Positions 24,601 to 36,600 of a stretch of 64,000 nucleotides of DNA are shown here, in pieces. Made by a program: the position numbers and the translations under genes. Under the pieces are notes generated by a model. The model did no database searches, was not told the DNA's origin, and worked only from the letters and a program-made list of their open reading frames with translations. Position 1 is the first letter of the stretch. Every line of letters begins with the position of its first letter. Source of the stretch: Flavobacterium sp. JAD_PAG50586_2 (GTDB lineage Bacteria; Bacteroidota; Bacteroidia; Flavobacteriales; Flavobacteriaceae); contig CP096136.1 of NCBI GenBank assembly GCA_023213215.1, positions 2,790,001 to 2,854,000 on the forward strand, in the 5' to 3' direction.

Positions 24601-27365
24601 TTACCAATACCGCAGTATGTGGTTTTAATGCCGGAGTGCAAAGAAACTATGTTGGCATAACCTTTCAGGTTAGTGTAACTGGAACTTATACCTTTGAATC
24701 ATCTGCAACTCCTGCTTTTGATAGTATGGGGTACATTGTTAGAACGCCTTTTACGCCAGGAACCTGTAGTGGTAACTGGGTAAGAGGAGATGATGACGGA
24801 GGAGCAGGAACTTTTTCTTTACTATCAGCAGTCTTAACGGCTGGGGTTGATTATATTTTATACACTACTTCATGGGCGGGTACCAGTGGTGCAATATCAG
24901 GACCATTTTCATGGGCGGTTACGCCGCCGGCAGGTGGGCAGATTATGCTTCCGGGTGTTCCGGTAATGAACTGGTATGTTAATGCCTCCACTACAACCGT
25001 TTTGGGTTCAGGAAATTCCTTTAATCCGGTTGGAGTTTCAGGTTCCGGTTTGGCTAATACCAATACTGCAACAGCTCCGGGTGGTGTAATATATTATGGT
25101 GCCTGTCCTTCTAATCCAACCTGTAGAACAGCCACTCCTTTTGTTATCAATGCACGACCAACGGTTAGTTTTACTGCGCAACCGGGAGCCATAGCATGTA
25201 CCTCTAGTAATGTTACTTATACTACTCAGGCAGGCCAGACGAATTATGTTTGGACAATTCCGGGTATATTGAATACCGATTATACAATAGTTTCTGGAGG
25301 TACTACTACTAGTAACACAGTTACACTTCAGTGGTTGACGGCAGGAGTAAAAACCGTTACCATAAATTATTCGAATGCTTTAGGATGTCCGGCAACTACT
25401 GCTGTATCTTCTACGGCAACTACCGTTTCACTTTCAGGTTTGTCTACTACAGTGACGCCAAGTTCGGCTGCTATCTGTGCTAACGTACCTCAGGCACTAA
25501 CCGCTAGTTCAGGATCGGCTAATTTCTTTACCTGGACAACGACTTCGGGTTCCTTGTTTACTGATGCAGCCTGTACGGTTGCTTATGTACCGGGAACTAA
25601 CTTTGCCACTGTTTATTTTAAAGGAACGGCCAATGCTACAGTTACGGCTTCCGGTACTGTTGGCGGAACAGGTTGCCCTGCGGACATTAATGTGGCTATT
25701 ACGATTAATAAAGCCATTTGGAATGGAAGTGTTTGGTCTAACGCCGGTGTTGGTCCAAGCAATACTATCAGTGCAGAGTTCCAGGGGAATTTTACTTCGA
25801 ATGTAAATGCTTCGGCAACGTCAGGAAACTTATCTGCGTGTAGCGTTGTGGTAACGAGTGGAAATGTCTTGTTTGACAGAGGGACATTAACTGTTGAAAA
25901 TTCAGTTGTAGTTTCCGGAGGAACATTGACCTTTACGGATACGCTCTTTGATGTAGCCTTACTCCAACCTAACAATGTTGCCAATCCATCAGGTTACAGC
26001 GGTGGAAATACAGGTAACATTACTTTTAACAGAACCTCTGCGCCTTTATTCCGATATGATTATACTTATTGGTCAGCGCCAGTATATCCACAGAATTTAC
26101 TAGCCATGACACCGAATTCTCCTTTTGGTTTGTTCCTTGACTATGGTACGGCATGGAATTATATTCCAAATCCGGGTCTTGTAACCATGATTCCGGCAAA
26201 AGGATACGCTACGAGATCACCATTAAATTATAATCTTCCTTCAGGTATGCCGAATACCCCACAGGCTTATACAGCACCGTTTATCGGAGTTCCCAATAAT
26301 GGAGATCTATCTATTCCGATATTGGGTGGAGCGACAGCAATGAATTTACTAGGAAATCCTTATCCAAGTGCTTTATCGGCAGATGATTTTATCCTTGGTA
26401 ACCCAAATGTAAACGGAACCCTTTATTTCTGGACGCATAACAGCCAAAGTTTTTCTCCGTATCAGTATGTACAATCGGATTATGCCATTTATACTTTAGC
26501 GGGAGGAACAGGGACAATTGCTTCAACAACTCCAGGTGGTACAGCAAATACTACAACTCCAGCCGGTTTTATAGCATCAGGACAAGGATTCTTTGTTAAG
26601 GGATTGACTAACAGTACAGCAGTATTTACAAATGATATGCGTGTTGCGGGAAGTAATAGCCAGTTTTACAAAACTAACCAACAGCAACTGGAGAAAAATC
26701 GTTACTGGCTTAATATGCTAAGCGTTGATGGAGCTTTCAAGCAAGCACTTGTGGGTTATATAGAAACTGCAACCACGGAAATAGACCGTTTATTTGACGG
26801 TGAGGTAGTTGAAGCAGGAAATGCAGTTTCGCTATACACTAAAGTAGGAGATGTCAAATTGAGTATACAAGGAAGACCATTGCCATTTGATATAGCGGAT
26901 ACAGTACCATTAAGTTACAGAGCGACTACGGCAACCACTTTTACAATATCTATTCCGGAGGCTGATGGTTTGTTTGAATCACAACATGTTTATTTGGAAG
27001 ACCTTGTTTTAAATGTTATCCATGACTTAACAGAAAGTGCTTATACTTTTGCTACTGAAGCAGGTACTTTTGAGGAGCGTTTTGTACTTCGTTATACAGA
27101 TCAGGCCTTAGGAAATGAGAACCCTGTATTTAATGAAAACAGTGTTGTGGTTTATCATAATGCCAACGGATTGTTCATCAATACCGGAAATGAAAATATG
27201 GCAAAAGTAACCATTTTTGATATTCGCGGTAGGTTGCTTGCAAGCCAGAATGAGGTAAATAATACGTTCACATCGTTCACCACCTTACCAACAACACAGC
27301 AGGTATTGTTAGTTAAGATTGAAGGCGAGAGTGGAAGGGTAGTTACTAAGAAAGTAGTTTACTAG
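21630..27365 (+). CDS. Giant secreted multidomain protein with CUB-like, Fn3 and T9SS sorting domains (giant 2)
   Basis: The 1911-residue protein starts with a signal peptide (MKKALLTASSKFSRF, hydrophobic LFVLLLVIGVSA, cleavage near SEA-QC, residue 36). In order: an N-terminal jelly-roll module (40-225), a CUB-like segment (235-370), fibronectin III (372-465), a choice-of-anchor module (465-610), fibronectin III (610-700), a CUB domain (715-850, YDGLMIYSG), an IPT/TIG domain (850-940), further Ig-like beta modules, a conserved region (about 1350-1830) shared with giant 1 (NLLGNPYPSALSAD, GTLYFWTHN, SGQGFFVKG) and a T9SS type A sorting domain (VTIFDIRGRLLAS ... VTKKVVY). It is likely a surface or secreted adhesin. 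The frame is intact throughout 5.7 kb. Confidence 0.9.
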   Translation: MKKALLTASSKFSRFYVRTLFVLLLVIGVSASSEAQCGPYQGYESIPNAIPATVVSTMTAAGWQFVGAPTSWVSLNNTTATSRSGRTRLASSFPTTAPTVSPGLITPKINTPQTFSFWIRGNNTAGLNYTVYFSDDNKATWIPIPHGATTLTGGNGSFPVSSAIMPTLPGITSTIPMVLATVTATFPADADGYYFKIEDSRPIAPATNVPGGIQIDDISWISSVSTDNTIIVPNLNDAGVCTITVPATGIYKYYDNGGSSDTYSDGQTNGVIFTPFNPADKVRITFKTFEIISGQENFNVYDSNTIGSGAILGSPFTGGPALPLGSATPINSYTSTFATGEIATQFTSNGTYRTGNSNAAIGYEIEVECISGSCADPGVPTVSGTTFNSANLTWSGAAPVGYEIAYTTTASPPGAAGSFVASPTVTGTLTGLTPNTVYYGWVRAQCGASSFSNWVSTATSFTTLCAPVGVPYTENFNGLNGPLPTCTSQAGGGWGTNLTNGNLFGSSLSSFFFTKPITLAAATVYKLSYDYSTLAFNANFQVWIGTANNASMLGGGTLLFTHPAATNSVTNNTLNFTSGAAGTYYIGFYFVSRTNNFAQLNIDNIFLDVETCIAPSGVVGSAPTASSGTVSWTAPSIIPSGGYQYYISTSNTPPTSASTPSGLVPSGTTTTIGSLTSGTTYYVWVRSSCGGGLTSLWSNSFATISTTVVLTTTVPMSNGNNGPGGSCSVNFFDSGGATLDYQDNETYTYTFYPGTAGSKLKAVFGSFRTENNYDGLMIYSGTSANPANLISSGLPVGVNGATCPAGSFYGTNSPGTVISTDATGALTFVFTTDGSVLFAGWAATLSCVTVPTISSFTPNNNLCGTLGSAPITITGTNFTAAGGVTGVFFNGVAATSFTIVNSTTLTAVLPASGVTSGIISVANATATGYSSTAFSVNGTVPTTTGVTICTGATGNLTTSTTCSGYVNSGTTLSGTLTAGVDPVGPILGTSITNTAVCGFNAGVQRNYVGITFQVSVTGTYTFESSATPAFDSMGYIVRTPFTPGTCSGNWVRGDDDGGAGTFSLLSAVLTAGVDYILYTTSWAGTSGAISGPFSWAVTPPAGGQIMLPGVPVMNWYVNASTTTVLGSGNSFNPVGVSGSGLANTNTATAPGGVIYYGACPSNPTCRTATPFVINARPTVSFTAQPGAIACTSSNVTYTTQAGQTNYVWTIPGILNTDYTIVSGGTTTSNTVTLQWLTAGVKTVTINYSNALGCPATTAVSSTATTVSLSGLSTTVTPSSAAICANVPQALTASSGSANFFTWTTTSGSLFTDAACTVAYVPGTNFATVYFKGTANATVTASGTVGGTGCPADINVAITINKAIWNGSVWSNAGVGPSNTISAEFQGNFTSNVNASATSGNLSACSVVVTSGNVLFDRGTLTVENSVVVSGGTLTFTDTLFDVALLQPNNVANPSGYSGGNTGNITFNRTSAPLFRYDYTYWSAPVYPQNLLAMTPNSPFGLFLDYGTAWNYIPNPGLVTMIPAKGYATRSPLNYNLPSGMPNTPQAYTAPFIGVPNNGDLSIPILGGATAMNLLGNPYPSALSADDFILGNPNVNGTLYFWTHNSQSFSPYQYVQSDYAIYTLAGGTGTIASTTPGGTANTTTPAGFIASGQGFFVKGLTNSTAVFTNDMRVAGSNSQFYKTNQQQLEKNRYWLNMLSVDGAFKQALVGYIETATTEIDRLFDGEVVEAGNAVSLYTKVGDVKLSIQGRPLPFDIADTVPLSYRATTATTFTISIPEADGLFESQHVYLEDLVLNVIHDLTESAYTFATEAGTFEERFVLRYTDQALGNENPVFNENSVVVYHNANGLFINTGNENMAKVTIFDIRGRLLASQNEVNNTFTSFTTLPTTQQVLLVKIEGESGRVVTKKVVY

Positions 27366-27382
27366 ACTAGTCTTTATAAATT

Positions 27383-27420
27383 AAAAGCCCCAGTGCAGTT
27401 TTGCATTGGGGCTTTTTTTA
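27383..27420 (+). terminator. Rho-independent terminator after giant 2
   Basis: AAAAGCCCCAGTGCA pairs with TGCATTGGGGCTTTT across a short loop, followed by a T7 run. Confidence 0.85.
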
Positions 27421-27645
27421 TGTTAAGATTTATGTTAATAACTCATTTAATTGTTGTTTTTAGATTAAAATGTTTTTACTACACGAAAAGAATTACAATT
27501 TTTTGAATATTACATAACAATTTAAGAAAACGACTGTTTTTCACCGATAATATAAGTTTTTAATCGATTAACGGCACATTTCCTTCACATTTGATTAACA
27601 TTATATATATCTTAACAGTCTTAATTAACCTAATTTTTAATTTAT

Positions 27646-30600
27646 ATGAACAACAATTACAATTCTTTGAGTACGCGTTTTATGACATGTATCAAAACTT
27701 TTGTAAGGGCTACTGGGGAAAACACCCGTGTATCTCAATCAAAAGGCGGGTTTTATTCCTGGATGACAGTACTGTTGGTTCTGCTTTCGTTGACTGTCAG
27801 TCAGCGATCGTGGTCGCAAAGCATAACAAATTATGTTTTCGCGAGTAATACCAATGGTTCCCTGGAAGATTTATCTTCAGGCAGTACTAGCTATCTAACA
27901 GGAAATTTGGATACTGCTGCAGGGACAGTACAACCTTTGGGATTCAACTTCACCTTTATGGGTACCAGTTACTCTCATTTTAGTGCTAATTCCAATGGAC
28001 AGATGGCCCTGCATACTTCTTCAGGAGCAACAGCTATTGGGACGAGTGTAACTACAGCTGCCGGAACTGCTATATTAGCGGCTTTCACTGGCGATAATGA
28101 AGTAAATAATGGCTTGCGTTTCAAGGTTATTGGAACTGCACCTAACCGTACTTTTGTATTGGAATGGAATCAGTTTTATGTAGGCTGGGCTAACCTTACC
28201 AATGCTGGGAATATGCAGGTTTGGTTGGATGAAACGACTGGAAAAATTACATATATATATGGTGAAATTTTTAACGCCAATACTTCTTCTATTACCAGAT
28301 CAATCTCTATTGCTTCAAGTAATACCGCTACTACAGTTGGGTCTGTAACAATTGGTGCTTCACCTACTTTTACAGCATCTGCAAGCTTAGTTAGTAATAC
28401 AATTGCAGCAGGAACTAACCCAGTAGGTTCTCCTTTAGTTGCCAATATTGGATCTAATGCTCAGGGAAGCAGAAGGTTCTTTACGTTTACACCTGTTGCA
28501 GTTACTACTCCATCTAATCCTACATCTTTAACTTTTACGAATATTTCGGGCAGTACTATTACACCCAATTGGATTGATAATTCAACTGATGAAACGTACT
28601 TTACTGTAACACGTGCAACCGATGCTGCATTTACGCAAAATGTTGTTGTATCTACTTTGTCTTCAACGACAGCAGCTGCTACGGGTGGTGCTTATAGCTT
28701 GCCTCAAACAGGATTAGGCCTAGGAATCACCTATTACTTTAAAATACAGGCTAACACTGAAGGAGGTACTCCAGGTTCTGGATTGACAGGTTCGTCAGTT
28801 ACAGTAGCGGGTAATTTTACTGTTAATTCAATTGGTGGTTTATGGAATAATGCTGCTACATGGGTAGGAGGAGTTGTTCCGGGACCGAATAATAATATAA
28901 CGATACCAGCTGGAGCTATTGTAACAATAGATACAGCGGTTTCACCTAGTAATTTAACGATTGACGGAACCCTTCAATGGAATGGAACTTCAAACGCTAT
29001 GACATTAGCGGGTAACTTAGTTATCAATAGTGGCGGTATCTTCCGTGCTTACACTACCGGTGGAGCGGGTCAAACGATCAACATAGCCGGTAATTTCCAA
29101 AATGACGGCTTTGCTAATTTAGCTTTAGCGTCTCTTAATTTTAACGGTTCAGGTTCTACTTTAAGTGGAACAGGAACTTTTCAGGGTTTTGGTTCAAAAG
29201 GAATTATTCGTAGTTTAACTTTTGCCAATACGGGAAGCAATTCAATTTCTACTTCCAGTAACCTTATTGTAACTGCGGGATTCACTCATACTGCGGGATC
29301 TTTGAATACGAATGGTAAATTGACTCTTGATAATACGGCTCAGATCTATGGTACCTCTTTTAATACTACCGTAACAAGTGTGGCTGTTACTAACATGGGG
29401 TCGTTGTATACAGTTGCCCCTGTTGTTTTTGGTGCGGCCTTTTCGCAATGGACCAATATTACAGGTGCTGTAGGTACACGATATGTGTCCGGTAACAATG
29501 TATATATTTGTACCACTGCTGCCAATATTGGGCCAGCTGCTCCGACACACACGTCAGGTGTTGCGCAAAACCTTTTATGGTTAGGAACTACGGGTACCCT
29601 TGGTAACCCTTATCCATTCAATGTAGCTTCGACTGTAGGGACACAATATTTTTACGGTGACAATCTTTATGTAGCTACAGTAGCTAATACCATTGCTGCT
29701 AATACTGCTGCCAATGCTCCTGTTCATACTTCAGGAATTGTGGGTGGTTATTTATATGTAGGAACTGTTGCAAAAGCTACAGTTAACTATGATGCGACTT
29801 CTCAGACTGTACGAAGCCTGAACTTAACGAGTGCAGGTAGCGGTTATTCTTCTGCTCCTTCTGTTGCTTTTGCGGTAGGAGTGGCTGGTGGAACCGGTTC
29901 AGGTGCTGCTGCATCAACTACTTTCTTCCAACAAATTATAGGGCCATCTTCCTTTTTAACACAAAAAAGTGGTGGTGCTACTATTTCAGGAGGACTTACC
30001 ATTAATAGTGATGCAGATGCAGGTGCTTTGGCACCAACCAATGAGCAGGCTTCTTCGGGAGTTGCGGCAATTTCTACCTCAAATGGAGGTGTGAATTATA
30101 CCGTAGCGCCTCAAATAGGTTTTGCCGGTCCAACTGCTTTAAACTTAATTGTGAATCCTGGTTCTGGATATACCGCTGCACCAACCATTACCGTTAGTGG
30201 TGGTACCTTGATTGCGGGAACTGCTTACACATCTGGCAGTTTCACCATAGCCGTAAATGCGGGTAAGGTTCAGGCTGTATACTTAACCAGTACATCTGCG
30301 GTTTACTCTGTGCCTCCTACGTTGACAATGTCGGCTCCGGGTGCAGGAACTACTGCTACTTTGGAATTCCCTGCAGGATGTTGGCCTTCGGCTACTCCTG
30401 TTCTTGGTTCTAATGGCCAGATAGTAAACTTTACAGTAACTAATTCAGGGTATGGATATGTTACTGCACCAGCTACTGTCTTAGGAGCTACTTCAGGAAC
30501 TTCTGCCGGTGGTACCTTTACCACAGCAGCCACTACGCCTACGACTCGTATTGCCTTATACAACCTGACTATAAATAACTTCATTCCATCTGCGGCACCA

Positions 30601-33600
30601 GCTGTTCATGGAGATGATGTTGCGATTCCTGCTAACAGAAAGATCAATACCTTAAATTTAGGTTCTCTTTCTGCAGGTCTAAATCTTAGCAGCAACCTTG
30701 TTTTATTTGGTTCATCACCATTATCACTTAATGCGAGTACAAATGCTCCAGGAAGTGTTATTAACTTAGGAGGTAATAATTTATTGTTTACCTGGAATGG
30801 TTATGGTGGTGCAACAGCTACGTTTGGCGCAACCTCTAATGCTTATATCAAAAATGGTTCGATGACTTTAATCGGCCGTGGTGGATCCAGTACTTTTAAC
30901 TACCCATTCTCTGGTACCTTTAGCTGGTTTGCCGGTAATGGATCAAACGATTTAGGATCAAGTGTTACAAGGGTTACAGTATCTGATACTGCTGCTCCAA
31001 GCAACGCTGCTATGGGAACTAGCTTTGTAAAGGGAGCGAGAGCTTTCCGGGTTCAGTATGCAAACATCGGTGCACCTGGTTTTACATCTTTACCAGTTAC
31101 TGGAACAAATCCTACGGTAACAATGAACTTTAATAATGATGATGCCTTAACAGCCTTTACTCAGGATTTATTATTGATTTCTGATAGTCCTAGTTTAACT
31201 GGTCCTTGGTCATTTAAAAGTGTTGCTTCCGGATCAGGTGCTATAACAAGTACTACTACAGGAACCCGGACTACAGCTACAGCAGCTCCGGGACCAATTG
31301 CTCCGACAGGGAATAATTACTATGCCTGGTCTGTATCAGCGCCAACAATTACCGACTTTAGCCCGTTAACTGTTTGTGCTACTACCGGTACTTTTACTAT
31401 AACAGGTACTAATTTAAGCGGTATTACCAATTTACAAATTGGAGGTACTCCGGTAACTTCATTCACTATAGTTTCACCAACTCAAATTACAGGTGTTGCA
31501 GCCAGTGGTACTAGCGGTTTTGTATCTTTTGTAAAAGGTACCGATACTATTACGGGAACACAATCTATTACGGTTACTGCGTCTCCTAGTGCACCAACTG
31601 CTACACCGGCAACTGCTAACGTTATATTGGGAGGATCTCCTAATGTTACAGCTTCAGGTTCTGGAGGAACGTTTAACTGGTTTACTGCTGCTACTGGTGG
31701 ATCACCAGTTTTAACGGGACCTACTTATAACTTACCAGTATGTTCTTCAACTACACTATATGTTTCTGAAAATAATGGCTCATGCGATGGACCAAGGACA
31801 GCGGTGCCTATTACAGTAACTCCAACTGTTATTGCTGCATCACCTTCAGGTTTCTGCGGTTCAGGTGGTACTTCAGTACTTACTGTTACACCATCTAATC
31901 CTGCTATTACTTATACTTGGACAAACAGTGGAGGAACATTAAATACTAATGTTGGAGAATCTGTTAGTGCTACAATAACAGCAAGTTCAGAATTTACAGT
32001 GACAGCTACTAATGGAGCGTGTTCTACTTCTACATCAACTTCGATAGGGGTATATGCACTTCCTTCAGCTACAGTTACTACTACTGCTAGTGGAGTTTGT
32101 CCAGGCACAAGTGCTACGATAAATTCAGGATTGGCAGCGGGTAATTTCTCTGTAACTTGTATCACGTCACCAACAGCTTTGGCTACACCACCTGTTGGTG
32201 CTACCGTTCTTTGTAGTGGAGGTTCAGTTGTTGCACCCTTATCGGGTGGTGGCTTAGATGATGGATACTGGAATACCAGGCCAATAGGATTCTCATTCAA
32301 TTTCTTCGGAGCTTCATATTCTACGATTAATATTGGTACTAACGGAACACTTGTTTTCGGTGCTACCGGTACTACTACTTTTTCTTTCCCTGGAGGTTTC
32401 CCAAATACAGCGAATCCTGCTAACACTATTGCGGTGTGTGCACACGATTTCCAAATGGCATCCGGTACTACAGGTCAATTCGATTTTGGTACAGGTGCAG
32501 TAACTTACTGGACTGAAGGAGTTGCTCCTAACCGTAGATTCATTGTACAGTATGCTAATGCAACTACATATTATTCTACAAATGCAACGGATGGTATTAC
32601 TTCAGCGGAAGCTGTACTATACGAAACCACAGGAATTATTGATATTCGAGTAATCCAATCAACAAATCCTGCTGCAACGACCGGTACATTTATCAATGAT
32701 GCCAGAAATAAATACATCGGTTTGCAAAATGGTGATAAAACAATTGGTGCTACAGCTCCAAATTGTACTACCAGTGCTTCAAACTATTGGAATGGGCAAT
32801 CTGCTGAGATCCTTACACCACAGGCGTGGAGATTTGATCCGCCAGCTCACTACAGTGTTACCTGGACGGCTCATGATTTAGTTACTGACGTGACTACGAC
32901 TCCAGTAAATAATGTAACAGATGCTTTCAGCTTAGCAGTTTCGCCTATTAATACAACTCAGTATACAATATCATATACAAACCAAACTACAGGTTGTACT
33001 AATGCATTGAATTCTGCTCAGGTAACGATGAACATTATCAGCGCTACTGCCCCCTCAACTACTGCAGTTGCAAGTGCATCAACAATCTGTTTGAATGGTT
33101 CTTCTAATTTAACTCTTACAGGAAATGTTAATAATATCGGTAATACTGATGGATTAACTTACCAATGGCAGGTTGATACAGGTTCAGGTTTTGTTGATTA
33201 TACAGGTACAGGTGCTACAACGGCAGCAATTACAGTTGCGCCAACTGTGGTATCAACATACAGATGTATGGTTACAGCTTGTTCAGGAACAGCTGTTCCT
33301 TCAACTCCGGTATCTATTGGATTTACTAATGTTATTGATTCAACTACCCCAGCTACACGTTGTGGTGCTGGACAGGTAAGCTTATCAGCTACAACTTCTG
33401 CATCGGGAGCCTCTATCAAATGGTATGCTGCTGCAACAGGTGGAACAGCTTTATTTACTGGTTCTCCTTATACTCCGACAATTTCTGGAACAACTACTTA
33501 TTATGTAGCTGCTGAAACGACAGGCCCGGACTGTTCTAGTCCTAGAGTTCAGGTTGTTGCAACAGTAACTTCGCCACCTGCTTTTGCATTGAATGCTGCA

Positions 33601-36600
33601 AGTACTACAATCTGTACAGGTACAACTTCTGCAACCTTTACTGATGCAGCTGCTGGGGCCACTTATGATACATTCAGTATTACGCCAACTACTGGTGTTG
33701 CTGCAAGCAACCTGTCAGGTGTGTTCTCTGCAAGCTTTAATCCTACAGTAACAACTACTTATACGATTAATGCTTCTCAAAGTGGCGGTTCACTATGTAC
33801 CACTTCAACTACATTTACTGTAATAGTTAACAACACTGTTGTTACGGCATCAGCTAGTCCTACTACAGTTTGTTTAGGAGGATCGTCAACGATTACTGCT
33901 CTAACAAATATTATTAGTGCTGGGACGGTTACAATGGGTACAGATACCACTTTAACAAGTGATACAACTCAGCCAACGGCATTTTGTAACAGATGGCCTT
34001 CTGCTCGTCTGCAAATGGTTTATACCGCTGCAGAATTACAGGCAGCTGGTTTAAGTGCGGGTAATATTACTTCAATGGCCTTTAATATTGCCACACTAGG
34101 AAATGCTGCTACAAATGATAATATGGTTATTCAAATGGGTTCTACCTCTTTGTCTACCCTAAGTGATTTTGTAGATACCAGTGGTTTTACAACAGTATAC
34201 CCATCACAAACTTATACACACACAGCTAGTGGTCTTCAGACAATACCGTTCTCTACGCCATATAATTGGGATGGAACTTCAAATATCATCTTTGATATGG
34301 TTCAAAGCGGTGCCAATCTTACTAATAATTCTCAAACTTATTATACTGCGACACCAGGAAATACTGTGGCTTATACCACTACATCTTCTACAAATAGCGC
34401 GAGTTTAAGTACTAACCGTTTGAATGTTGTCTTTGCAGGTCAGGCAAATACTCCTGGAGTAGGTACATTAAATTATACCTGGAATGACCCATCTAATACG
34501 ACAGGAAATGTATTAACCATTTCGCCAAGTGCTACTACCACCTATACTGTTACTGGTACTAATCCATCAACAGGTTGTTCGGGTACTGCAACGGCTACGG
34601 TAACAGTTCTAAATGGAAGTGCAGAAATTACAACTGCTCCTGCTGCACAAGTAAAATGTTTGGCTGGTACAGCTAGCTTTACTGTAGCAGCTACAGGACT
34701 TAACTTAACTTACCAATGGCGTAAAGGAACCACTAATTTAACTGATGGTACTGGTATCAGTGGAGCTACTACAGCAACACTTACCCTTACAGGTTTAACA
34801 GCTGGTGATGCCGGAAACTACAATGTAGTTGTATCTTCAGACTGTGGTGCTCCTGCAACCAGTGCAGATGCTGCATTAACAGTTATTTCACCATTGGCAG
34901 GCATTAATGCTTCTGCTACTACGGTATGTTCAGGTACTCCAGTAACACTTACTGAAAATGGCGGAACTGCTACTTCATGGGTTTGGTCAGGAGGATCTAC
35001 AACAAACCCTTATGTTGTAACGCCAACATTTACACAAACTTATACCGTTACTGCTACAAGCGAGGTTGCTGGATGTACTGCTACGGCTAACGTTACAATT
35101 AATGTTAATCAAACTCCAGGCACAATAAGTGTTTCTGCTGAAGGTTTATCATTGCCTTATGCAATATGTGATGGCAGCCCAGTTAAAATGAATGCAACTG
35201 ATGGAGGTTATACTGGTCCGGCAACAACAGTTGAAAATTTTGATGCTGTTTCGTCATTATTTACTGCAGCAACTGTTAGTGGTGATGGTACTACGGTAAC
35301 AACAGCAACTTTAGATACTGCAATTAAAACGCAGGGAACAGGATCTGTGCTATTTACTTCATCAACTGATCCTGATAGTTCAATTAGTTCAGAAGCTACT
35401 TATTCTTTGAACACTAATATAGATTTGTCTGCTTCTCAGGTGGCTACGCTAACTTTTTCTCACATAGCTTCTATGGAAGGTGCTGCTGCGAACTCATACG
35501 ATTATGGTTATGTACAATACTCAACCAACGGAGGTTCTACATGGACTACCTTTAACAGTAGTGCTTATACCGGAGCTGCCGATACTAGTTTATTTAATGC
35601 GGGTGCAGTTCGATTCAGTACAAGAAGTTATGCCGATTGGAAAACAGGATTATATGATACGGTTAATTCAGCTACAGTTGCACCAACTAACGCTTTATGG
35701 AAAAATGAATCGTTTACTATTCCGACAGCTGCTTTAACTAGCCAATTTAGAATACGTTTCCGCTATACTCTTGACACTTCGGAATATTATCAAGGATGGT
35801 GGATTGACAATGTAGTACTAAATTATAGTGTTACTGTGAATCCACAATATTCATGGACAGCTACTCCGGCTACAACATTGTATACGGATGCTGCTCAAAC
35901 AACAGTATATAATCCTTTAACAGATTTTGCTCCTGCTGTATATGCTACTCCAAGTGCCAATACGGTTTTTGCTGCTACTGTTACTAATGGCTCTTGTAGT
36001 AATTCTTCAAATACTACTGTATCTATAAAAGCCTTGCCATCATTTACAGTTTCAGATAAAACTCTTTGTAGTGATGCAGGAGGTGTTATTGTTTCACCAG
36101 TAGGTGGAGACGGTGCCAACACCTATGTTTGGTCACCAACGGCCAGTTTATCCGGTGGTAACATTGGTGTTGATGGAACCAGTACTAACATTGACGTTAT
36201 TACTGCCAATCCTTCTTCAACAACTTCTTATAGCGTTACAGCTAATAACAATACAACAGGTTGTGTTTCTACACCGCAAGCCTTTACGGTGACGGTTAAT
36301 CCGCAAGCTGTTAGTGCAGCTTCGACACCTCCTACAAGAATTAAGTCAGCTACTACAAGTACTACTTTCACGGTGTCTTCATTAAATGCTGTTGCTTATC
36401 AATGGCAGGTAAGAGAAGGGTCAGGAAGTTTTATTGATATCGATGGTGGTTATACGCCAGTTGATGGTGAATCCTATAGCGGTGCAACAACTGCTACTTT
36501 AACTATCGATAATATTTCGGAATTGATGACTGGTTTCTCTTACAGATGTAAAGTTAAGGGAGCAGGAAATTGTGCTTTCGTGATACCATCAAATGCAGAG

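Noticed and set aside
27591..27848. Plus-strand frame of 85 residues overlapping the start of giant 3
   Set aside because: It overlaps the signal peptide region of giant 3 in another frame, is rich in hydrophobic A+T-derived residues and has no family resemblance.
31911..32426. Long antisense frame of 171 residues inside giant 3
   Set aside because: It is the reverse of a Thr/Ser/Gly-rich coding region, rich in Val, Ala and Pro with no recognisable motif and no start signal. Several similar antisense frames exist in all giant genes; they come from base composition.
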